A DNA stretch of 64,000 nucleotides, from assembly GCA_033557465.1 (NCBI GenBank), contig CM066031.1, positions 1,442,866,163-1,442,930,162 on the forward strand. Reading direction: 5' to 3'. Below are positions 56,865 through 64,000 of this stretch, in pieces. Position numbers and translations under genes: made by a program. Numbering within the stretch: the first letter of the stretch is position 1; each line of letters starts with the position of its first letter. The notes beneath the pieces were generated by a model, which did no database searches, was not told where the DNA came from, and saw nothing but the letters and a program-made list of their open reading frames with translations. The DNA is from Ichthyophis bannanicus (taxonomy: Eukaryota; Chordata; Amphibia; Gymnophiona; Ichthyophiidae).

Positions 56865-59134
56865 GCCATGAGGTTGAGAGACCTGAGGTTGGGGTGCAGT
56901 AGGGACCCCTGATCCTGGGTGAGGAGATCCGGTTGCACCCCCAGAGGGATTGGATCCTCCACCGCCAGTTGCAGCAAGAGCGGAAACCACGGCTGCCTGG
57001 GCCAGCGAGGGGCCACCAGGATCATGAAAGCTTTGTCTCGGAGAACCTTGAAAAGGGTCCGAGAGACTAACGGGATGGGAGGGAAAGCGTACAGAAGGCT
57101 CCCCGACCATGAGATCAGAAAGGCGTCCGCCGCCACCCGAAGGGGGTGAGGCTGACGAGAGCAGAAGCGAGGAAGCTGCCGGTTGTGAGGACTGGCAAAG
57201 AGATCCACTGTGGGGAGGCCCCACCTGAGGAAGAGCTTCTGAACAATCAAGGGGTCCAGACGCCACTCGTGCGGCTGGAGGACCCTGCTGAGTTTGTCCG
57301 CCAGGCAATTTTCTTGGCCCGGGAGATAAACTGCCTTGAGGAGAATGCCGTGACTGACGGCCCAAGAGCAGAGCTTCTGTGCCTCCCGGCAGAGGAGGAA
57401 GGAGCCCGTGCCCCCCTGCTTGTTCACGTAGAACATGGCAACTTGATTGTCCGTCTGGACAAGGACGGACTGTTGGGAGGTCAGGTGGGAGAAGGCCTTG
57501 AGAGCTAGGCGGATCGCCCTGAGCTCCAGGAAGTTGATCTGCTGAGCAGACTCCCACTTGGTCCAGAGGCCTTGAGTACGTGCCTCTTGGCAATGGGCTC
57601 CCCAGCCCAGGAGGGATGCATCGGTGGTCAGCACCCGGGTCGGCTGAGGTGACTGGAAAGGCATTCCCAATACCAGGTTCGGCTGCCGGAGCCACCACCG
57701 GATAGACGAGACCAGCGGCTCGGAGACGCGCACCAGGTCTGCTAGGCCGCCCGTGGCCTGTCGCCACTGCTGGCGGAGACACCACTGAGCAGGCCGCATA
57801 TTCAGGCGGGCATTGGGGGTCACATGGACGGTGGAAGCCATATGGCCGAGCAGTCTCAGGAAGCGCCTGGCGGAGACCAGGGGCTGGCTGCGAAAGCGGT
57901 CGGCTAGGTCCATGAGCCGCTGAGCCCTGTCGAGCGGTAGGTACGCTCGCGCCTGAGGGGTGTGCAGCCTTGCGCCGATGAACTCGAGATCCTGTGAGGG
58001 GAGCAAAGTGGACTTTGCGAAGTTGATGACAAAGCCCAAGTGCTGCAGCAGAGTCACCGTGCGGCACGTGGCGGTGGTGACCTCCTGAGCGGACGCTGCT
58101 CTGATGAGCCAGTCGTCGAGGTACGGAAAAACATAGAGGCCGTGAAGCCGGAGATGGGCCGCCACGACCGCGAGACATTTTGTGAAGACTCGCGGTGCGG
58201 AGGACAGGCCGAAGGGCAGTACTCTGTACTGGTAATGATTTCCTGCCACCACAAACCTTAGGTATTGGCGGTGGCTTGGGTGGATGAGGATGTGCGTGTA
58301 AGCATCCTTTAGATCCAAGGAGCATAGCCAATCTCCCTGCTGGAGGTAGGGCAGAAGGATTCCAAGGGTAAGCATTTTGAACTTCTCCCGCACAAGGAAC
58401 TTGTTGAGGTTGCGCAAGTCCAGGATGGGTCGGAGGCCTCCTGTTCTCTTTGGTATCAGAAAATACCTTGAATAGAAGCCCTGACCTCTCAGGTGGTGTG
58501 GCACCGGTTCCACCGCCCGATCCTGCAGAAGACCTGCTAACTCCTGAAGGAGCAACTCCCTGTGCAGAGGGGGGCGCGGAGGCTCTCCCGGAAAATAGGA
58601 GGGAGGGACCTGATGGAAGTGGAGAAGGTAGCCCTCTCGCACGACCTGAAGCACCCAGGCATCTGCGGTGATGCTGGACCACCTGTCGGCGAAGTGAACC
58701 AGCCGGCCTCCGGTGCTGGGGGGAACCAGCGGGGGGGGAGAGGCTATGCTGAGCGAGTCAAAAACCCCCACCCTGCTGAGCAGGGGCTGGTGGCGCAGGC
58801 TTGGGGGCTTGCTGCCTACGGGACCCGTTACCCCGTCCCTTGGCCTGCTGGCCCTGTTGGGGAGCTGCAGGGGCCTGATAATGGGGGTATTGTTTGTAGG
58901 CAGCCGCCTTCCTCGGGTAAAAGGTCTTTTTTCCCGAGCCCTTCTTTTTCTGGGAAGGGGCGGAGGTCTTCCTAGAAAGCCTGGTCCTGGTGAGAGTCTC
59001 AGTCTCAATTTGTGCAGCCTTTTCCGCCATGGGCTTGCCAAAGAGGTTTTCGCCTCGGCAGGGGACATCGACCAACTTGTCCTGTACCCAGGGCTCAAGG
59101 TCGGATGACTGAAGCCAAGCCTGTCGGCGGGCAC
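56846..59134 (-). CDS. DIRS-i RT-RNase H-methyltransferase-like protein, intact
   Basis: A 762-codon open frame overlapping the 3' end of gag in another frame. RT at about residues 205-370: FYSRYFLIPKRTGGLRPILD, LCSLDLKDAYTHILIHPSHR, RVLPFGLSSAPRVFTKCLAV, active site FPYLDDWLIR. RNase H at about 490-620: LTTDASLLGWGAH, LELRAIRLAL, VQTDNQVAMFYVNKQGG, LADKLSR. The last 140 residues hold VDLFASPHNRQLPRFCSRQ, LYAFPPIPLVSRTLFK and LVAPRWPRQPWFPLLLQL, the methyltransferase-like region of DIRS elements. Expected role is copying the RNA and, with YR, making a circular DNA for integration. The true start codon is uncertain because of the gag overlap. Confidence 0.9.
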   Translation of the reverse strand: MPADRLGFSHPTLSPGYRTSWSMSPAEAKTSLASPWRKRLHKLRLRLSPGPGFLGRPPPLPRKRRAREKRPFTRGRRLPTNNTPIIRPLQLPNRASRPRDGVTGPVGSKPPSLRHQPLLSRVGVFDSLSIASPPPLVPPSTGGRLVHFADRWSSITADAWVLQVVREGYLLHFHQVPPSYFPGEPPRPPLHRELLLQELAGLLQDRAVEPVPHHLRGQGFYSRYFLIPKRTGGLRPILDLRNLNKFLVREKFKMLTLGILLPYLQQGDWLCSLDLKDAYTHILIHPSHRQYLRFVVAGNHYQYRVLPFGLSSAPRVFTKCLAVVAAHLRLHGLYVFPYLDDWLIRAASAQEVTTATCRTVTLLQHLGFVINFAKSTLLPSQDLEFIGARLHTPQARAYLPLDRAQRLMDLADRFRSQPLVSARRFLRLLGHMASTVHVTPNARLNMRPAQWCLRQQWRQATGGLADLVRVSEPLVSSIRWWLRQPNLVLGMPFQSPQPTRVLTTDASLLGWGAHCQEARTQGLWTKWESAQQINFLELRAIRLALKAFSHLTSQQSVLVQTDNQVAMFYVNKQGGTGSFLLCREAQKLCSWAVSHGILLKAVYLPGQENCLADKLSRVLQPHEWRLDPLIVQKLFLRWGLPTVDLFASPHNRQLPRFCSRQPHPLRVAADAFLISWSGSLLYAFPPIPLVSRTLFKVLRDKAFMILVAPRWPRQPWFPLLLQLAVEDPIPLGVQPDLLTQDQGSLLHPNLRSLNLMAWLLRG

Positions 59135-60680
59135 CGATGCCGGCTGCGGCTACTCGAGCCGAGGCTTCAAAGCCATCATAGGCTGCCCGGGACATGAACT
59201 TTGAGCATTCCCGAATACCTGTGGACAAGGCTAGGAACCTCCGCAAGGGTTCCTCGGACAAACCAGCGGAGAAGCCGGCTAGCTCTTTAGCCAGATCCCT
59301 GAGATACATGCCCATGTAGAGCTGGTAAGTCTGGACACGACAGGCGAGCATAGAGCCCTGGAAGCACTTCTTGCCAAGGCCATCCAGGTTACGGGCCTCC
59401 CTTCCAGGAGGCACCGAGGAGTGCATCTTCTGGCTCTTAAGACGATGCATGGCCGATTCCACTACCATGGAATGGTGTGGCAACTGCGCCTTTTGAAAGC
59501 CAGGGCTCTTGCGGACTCGATAGATAGAATCGACCCGCTTGCTCAGGACCGGCGAGGAGGCCGGACTCTCCCACATGCGGAAGAGCAGTCGTTCCAGCAT
59601 AGGAGGAACCGGCACAGTAAAGTGCTCCCTCGCGGGAGAGTCATACTGGAGGGCGTCGAGCTCTTCGGCTCGAGGCTCCTCCTCGGGGTCCGCAGGGAAG
59701 GCCAAAGCCTTGGCCATATCCCTAACGAAATCCGAGAACCGGGCATCCTCCGGGGGGGACTGCTTCCGAGGCTCGGACTCCGGAGAGTCCGATGGGACAC
59801 ACCGAGTCCGGAAAGAATCAGGTGACTCTTCTTCCTCCGACTCCCAGACCGACTCCGACGAGGACTCGGTGGGGTCGGCTCGGGCAGGGTGCGGCGCCAG
59901 CCGCCCCGACGCCGAGGGAGTCGGCGTCGGCGACCTCGGTCCCGAACGGGAGGCCGAGGGCGACCTCGACCGAGGATCGACTCGAGTTCTCATCGACTCG
60001 AGGATCGGCTCGGTCTCCGGGGTCGACTTGGACGTCGACGTCCCGGCGGTCGGGGCAGCGACGCCAGCGAAGCCAGCGAGCAGTGCCCGCTGCTGGTCCA
60101 TGAAGGCAGACAATCTGCTCTCCAAGGCCGTCAACCTGAGTCCGAGCTCAAGCGACCCAGCAGCCCCCGACTCGGGCCCCGACGGCGTCGGGCCCGACGT
60201 CGGCTGACGCGGAGGCGAGTCCAGAAGGACAACAGGACTTACCCGGGCAGGCATCTCCGACTCCAGGCGAGGTCGCTTCGGGAGGTGATCCTTCTCCAAG
60301 GACCCGGGGCGGCTGTCGGGGCTATGCGACCTGGCCCTCGCGGAGCCAGGAGCGTCCACCGACGCCGCCCTCGCGGGTTTTTCCTTCCGTCGATGGTCCC
60401 CGGAGGGAGAACCCCGGTCGGAGGAGCTCCGTCGACGGTCCGAACTGGAGCCTTTCGACAGTGAGGCCTCCGACGAGGTCCGGGTACGGCTGGGGTCAGC
60501 GAAGATTCTTTCGCGCTGATGCCGCCGACTTCTCAACGCCTTCGAGGACAGTTTGCTGCAGGGCCCACAGATCAGTTCCTCGTGATCTGGGCCCAGGCAG
60601 CGGAGGCAAAGGTCGTGTGAGTCGGTGAGTGACATATTTCGGTCACACCGACCACACCGCTTAAAGCCACTGGCAGCCAT
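58758..60680 (-). CDS. DIRS-i gag-like protein, intact
   Basis: A 640-codon open frame from the ATG at 60680. The N-terminus has CGRC, DSHDLCLRCLGPDHEELICG and CGPC, a likely zinc-binding head at residues 10-45. Residues 60-330 are disordered-looking, rich in Ser, Arg, Pro and Asp, coded by DNA full of gtcgac, ggcgtcgg and similar words. The conserved core at about 340-540 has FSDFVRDMAKALAFPADPEE, YRVRKSPGFQKAQLPHHSMV and LYMGMYLRDLAKELAGF, then QSSDLEPWVQDKLVDVPCRG. The C-terminus is basic (KKKGSGKKTFYPRK) and Gln/Pro-rich. A structural or RNA-binding role is inferred from position and charge. Confidence 0.9.
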   Translation of the reverse strand: MAASGFKRCGRCDRNMSLTDSHDLCLRCLGPDHEELICGPCSKLSSKALRSRRHQRERIFADPSRTRTSSEASLSKGSSSDRRRSSSDRGSPSGDHRRKEKPARAASVDAPGSARARSHSPDSRPGSLEKDHLPKRPRLESEMPARVSPVVLLDSPPRQPTSGPTPSGPESGAAGSLELGLRLTALESRLSAFMDQQRALLAGFAGVAAPTAGTSTSKSTPETEPILESMRTRVDPRSRSPSASRSGPRSPTPTPSASGRLAPHPARADPTESSSESVWESEEEESPDSFRTRCVPSDSPESEPRKQSPPEDARFSDFVRDMAKALAFPADPEEEPRAEELDALQYDSPAREHFTVPVPPMLERLLFRMWESPASSPVLSKRVDSIYRVRKSPGFQKAQLPHHSMVVESAMHRLKSQKMHSSVPPGREARNLDGLGKKCFQGSMLACRVQTYQLYMGMYLRDLAKELAGFSAGLSEEPLRRFLALSTGIRECSKFMSRAAYDGFEASARVAAAGIGARRQAWLQSSDLEPWVQDKLVDVPCRGENLFGKPMAEKAAQIETETLTRTRLSRKTSAPSQKKKGSGKKTFYPRKAAAYKQYPHYQAPAAPQQGQQAKGRGNGSRRQQAPKPAPPAPAQQGGGF

Positions 60681-60920
60681 CGGGGGAAAAAGGGCCCCTG
60701 CGAGGTCAAAGGACCGGGCTGCCAGGGAAAAAACGAAAACGAAAACTGACTAAGTCAGAAAAACCGAAAAACCGTTAGAGGACTCGAGACCGGCGTCGCG
60801 AGTCCGGGCGGGAAAACGACCGGCGTCGAACCGAAAGAAAAAAGGATAAATACAGAGGAAAATCAACTTTTTCGCGGGGACAAGACGGGGACGTCTGTAG
60901 GGCTCCGCGGAAAAAAGAAG

Positions 60921-61081
60921 ACTGGCTAAGATGGCACCTTCGGGCGGGAAGACTACCGCGCATGCGCGCTGCAATTCCCAAAGGCTTTCTTTGAAAGCTG
61001 GGGAAAATTGCTCCGCGAGGGCTCCGTCGGCGCCGACGTCACCCATAAGTGAGGACTGACTTCCTGCTTGGTCCTGGAGAA
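60921..61081. repeat. 5' terminal inverted repeat of DIRS-i
   Basis: Reverse complement of about 55324-55485 plus the 5' extension. Includes gcgcatgcgcgctgcaattc and the tcggcgccga palindrome. Confidence 0.9.
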
Positions 61082-61254
61082 TCAACAAATAGTACAGCAG
61101 TAGATATACTGTATGCTCCTCAAAATATGAAGTGAATGGATATGCCTTTTCCACAGACTCTTGCACATTATTTTATGAACAAAATAGAGAAGACTTTAGC
61201 ATCTTCTCTCTACTATGACTTTTGCTCATAATAATGAGGTTGATGACTGACCTG
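61082..61254. other. Spacer, nothing recognised
   Basis: AT-rich sequence between DIRS-i and an old LINE. Confidence 0.3.
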
Positions 61255-62160
61255 TATTGTGGGCTATGTTTACAAAGCTGCTTTTAAACAATTTTCAAAA
61301 CATTATCCAAAGATTGCAACCAATAAGGTCTCTGTTCAATCCATTTTCAGCTTCTTCACTCATAGTGGTGAATTCAATGGGGTCAATTTTGCTAGATGTT
61401 ATTCAAGTTTCTCTCGAGGAAGGGTTTGTCTCAACATCATTGAAGTAAGCTATAGACAGTTGTTGTGAAAAGTAGTGCTGGCAGTTTAAAGAATTGTTCT
61501 AATTATAAGCTTATATCAATTTACCCTTGTTGGGAATGATTTTGGAGCAAGCTACGTGTTGCTGACTGCAGGACTTTGTGGAAGCAACAAAAGATAATTC
61601 TGTTTCAACACAGCTTCAGGCCAGGATATGGTCCTAAGTCATTGATAACATCATAGAATACTGTTCTGCAAGGTCTGGAACATAAAAACAAAAGATGATT
61701 TATTTTTTGCCGTCTGTGGATCTTCCAGTGGTTTTTGACACTATACGCCATTCTGCATTACTACCTATGTTTGCACATTTTGGTATAGAGGGTACAGTGT
61801 TTAATTAGTTTACCTCTTCTTTTGGGAGGCTGCTAGACGGCACTAACAAAAAAAAAAAAGCATCAAGTGAAAGTAGAGTAGGATTTTTCAGATTGTTGGA
61901 GGCTGGACTGAGGTGTGCCTCAGGGCTCATCTTTGTCTCCCTTTCTCTTTAATATTTATATGCTCCCTTTTCGGGCTCTAGTACATCAACTAGACCTTAA
62001 ATTTTAGTCTATATATGTGGATTACGTTTTGTTGTTCATGCCATTCTCCTTGGATGATGTACAATCTATGAAAATAATTAGCTATTTTAGTAGAGAAAGG
62101 GGTGGCTATTAGCTGCTGAAAGACTGATGCAAAATGTCACATATAGACCTTCTGGCTCAG
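61255..62160 (+). pseudogene. Old LINE reverse transcriptase remnant (L2/CR1 group)
   Basis: Plus-strand pieces read VNSMGSILLDVIQVSLEEGF followed by VSTSLK (61257-61448), then in other frames a YKLISIYP block near 61505, PVVFDTI.H near 61725-61750 (for AFDTxDH), GVPQGSSLSPFLFNIYM near 61915-61960 and a YVDY active site near 62015. The order fits a LINE RT, but frames change often and no element ends are seen. Confidence 0.65.
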
Positions 62161-62171
62161 TCAAAATTATG

Positions 62172-64000
62172 GTGAAATTAGACTTACCTGCTAATTGTTG
62201 TTCCTTGAGGAATTCCAGTCCAATCCCGCACCTCTGGGTTGACTATTTCTTCCAGCAGCTTGGAGACTGAGCGTGTCATCTTTTGATGATGCTAGTAGTA
62301 TAAATACCAGAGGGACCGCCCACAAGCTCCAGTAACCTATTGACAAAGCAGACTCACAGGAGCAACAAATAAGTAAACTTGAACCACAAAACAAATGGCA
62401 ACTGGCACAATCTCTCTGACGCCAATCTAAGACAGCAATCTAAGATATCTTCTAATGGAGAAGAGCCACCCCTCCTCCAACATGTGGAGATTTACCAGTA
62501 GCTTGTCCAGGAGACAGCTTGCCTCCCTCACCAAGTGAGGAACAGACAACCGATCCATCCTCACCCCAACTCCCCCACAGAACTTAAGACTCTCGAGGCC
62601 TATTTTCTTTTTTTTTTAACTCTGAATCCTGCTTCAGGCCCTGGAACAGACAACTGACATGTAGGGAGGGATCCGGGACTGGACTGGAGTTCCTCAAGGA
62701 ACAACAATTAGCAGGTAAGTCTAATTTTACTTTCCTTATCGTCCCCTCCAGTCCAGTCCCACACCTCTAGGGATATAACAGAGCACTATATTCAATGGGA
62801 GGGGCCTGCCAAACCGGCCTGAAGCATCGCCGATCCAAAACAGGCATCCTCTGCCGCCTGGACAGCCATATGGTAATGCTCAACAAAAGAATACAGTGAT
62901 GACCAGGTCGCCGCCTTACAAATTTCAACTGGCGGGACCGAGCTATACTCTGCGCACGAGGCCTCCTGAGCTCTTGTGGAATAAGTCTGCAACCCCGCTG
63001 GCACTGGCTTACCTCTCAAGATGTACGCTGATGTGATAACCTCCCTGGATCCACCTAGAAATAGAGGTCTTAGCCGCAGCTTCTCCCCTATAAGGACCTC
63101 CAAACAACACGAATAGGTGACCCCACTTGCAGAAAACCGCCGTCCTCTTCAAGTACCATTGCATATCCAGGAGGCGTAATTGTGGACCGGCAGAGTCCTC
63201 CTCACCACTTCCGAGAACAGGCAGGGTGACAGCCTGGTTCACATGAAAAACCGAAACCACCTTGGGCAAAAAGGAGGAAATTGGTCTCAGGACTACCTTC
63301 TCATTGGAAAACAACAAACAGCTTTTGGCAAGACAACACCTGCAGCTCCGAGATCCTGCGCGCAGAAGATATGGCCATGAGAAAAAATGTCTTAAGGGTT
63401 AGATCATTGAGAGAAGCTCTGCTCAATGGCTCAAAAGGCTCCCTTACTGCCGCTTCTAGCACCCAACTGAGATCCCACAGCGACATTATTGTCCTTCTTG
63501 GCAGACGCAGAAGTGTCACCGCCCTTAGGAACCTTCCCACATCAGGGTGCCTATCCGATGCTACCCCTTGAATCTTCCCTTGATAACAGGAAATCGCCAC
63601 CTGTTGAACCCTCAAGGAAGCCTTGGACAGGTGAATCTGACTGTCCACACACCATGCCTTGAAGATGCACCAGACCCGAATAAAAGCCAGAGAGGTAGAT
63701 CTACACCTGACCTTCAGCAAGGTTGAGACCACCCTTCGTCAGCCATGCCCTCTCAGAGCCAGGCCTTAAGCGAGAATCGATCTACTTGCGGCATGCGCAG
63801 CGGCCCCCGCATTAGCAGATCCTCTTACAATGGGAGACACCACGGACGAGACTCCAGGAGCCATATGAGATCTGCGTACCACAGCTGCCTTGGCCAATCT
63901 GGAGCTATGAGAATCACTAGGCCCCGGTGAGCTCAATCCTCTGTACAATCCACCCTATTAGAACCCATGGTGGGAACACATACAGGAGTCCTTCCTCAAG
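62172..64000 (-). mobile_element. DIRS-j, group IV DIRS retrotransposon, cut by window end
   Basis: The left terminus is gtgaaattagacttacctgc. Its complement returns at about 62700-62725 (gcaggtaagtctaattttac) within an internal complementary region that also carries cctccagtccagtcccac. On the minus strand the YR lies next, and then the last part of the methyltransferase-like region reaching the window end (about 63840-64000). The gag side is outside the window. Confidence 0.8.
62792..63800 (-). pseudogene. DIRS-j tyrosine recombinase, catalytic His changed
   Basis: Core-binding part at 63301-63732, with ISSARRISELQVL (Arg-I). Frame 63009-63317 has FHVNQAVTLPVLGSGEEDSA and GHLFVLFGGPYRGEAAA. 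Frame 62792-63103 has TYSTRAQEASCAEYSSV, where related recombinases have His in the first place of H-S-T-R, and the Tyr box EHYHMAVQAAED. The three parts overlap in different frames, so small indels are present as well. Confidence 0.75.

Larger units (their letters stand above)
55297..61081 (-). mobile_element. DIRS-i, nearly intact group II DIRS retrotransposon
   Basis: The left terminus is aaagcgtagttactcacctg and the right terminus is gactgacttcctgcttgg to ctggaga at 61081. The inverted repeats (about 55324-55485 and 60921-61081) agree almost base for base over 160 bp, with a TCGGCGCCGA palindrome. The internal complementary region is at 55573-55670. Gag (640 codons) and RT ORF (762 codons) are fully open; YR has one 2 bp slip. 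Length 5785 bp, GC-rich compared with the rest of the window. It seems the youngest DIRS here. Confidence 0.95.

Noticed and set aside
59539..60464. Plus-strand frames of 222 and 191 codons in DIRS-i
   Set aside because: They are antisense shadows of the GC-rich gag ORF and show no motif.

Overview
The window looks like repeat-dominated DNA from a large-genome vertebrate, most likely an amphibian and perhaps a caecilian. That is an inference from the mix of many DIRS-type tyrosine-recombinase retrotransposons with L2 and CR1 LINEs, a MIR-like SINE and Tc1 transposons. No database search was possible. Nothing bacterial, no CRISPR array and no rRNA gene was seen. Almost all long reading frames belong to mobile elements.

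Nine DIRS copies, a to j without letter gaps of meaning, fall into four groups by terminal sequence. Group I (d, e, h) has ends built on agcacagttacttacctg and a TCGGTACCGA palindrome. Group II (b, g, i) has aaagcgtagttactcacctg and, in i, TCGGCGCCGA. Group III (a, c, f) has ctgctagaccagtccaga. Group IV is j. Where complete they share one plan: terminal inverted repeat, gag-like ORF with a Cys/His cluster, RT-RNase H-methyltransferase-like ORF, tyrosine recombinase (YR), an internal complementary region that joins the complements of both termini, then the other terminal repeat. Only h lies on the + strand.

Layout: 1-1435 DIRS-a end with a tRNA-derived SINE; 1436-3856 DIRS-b with a CR1 3' piece; 4099-8936 DIRS-c; 9303-23066 DIRS-d, which holds an LTR-like segment with a long ORF (about 10529-11934) and a nested DIRS-e (12754-20177) that itself holds an L2; 23328-23417 a probable host exon of a Rab GTPase on the - strand; 23493-24475 CR1 and L2 scraps; 25971-34563 DIRS-f inside a CA-rich tract and containing a long CR1; 35499-40069 DIRS-g with a CR1 interior fragment; 40848-50413 DIRS-h with a full-length L2 carrying an open 1010-codon ORF; 51140-51629 a CR1 tail; 51700-54783 a Tc1 element with a second Tc1 inside; 54981-55091 a weaker candidate host exon; 55297-61081 DIRS-i, the youngest-looking copy; 61255-62160 an old LINE; 62172-64000 DIRS-j, cut by the window end.

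The most useful points are the host exon(s) sitting in what appear to be giant introns, the nearly intact DIRS-i and L2, a long second reading frame kept open across the RT region of three DIRS copies, matching palindromes in the terminal repeats and gag linkers, and an L2 insertion that gives DIRS-h gag a new in-frame ATG.
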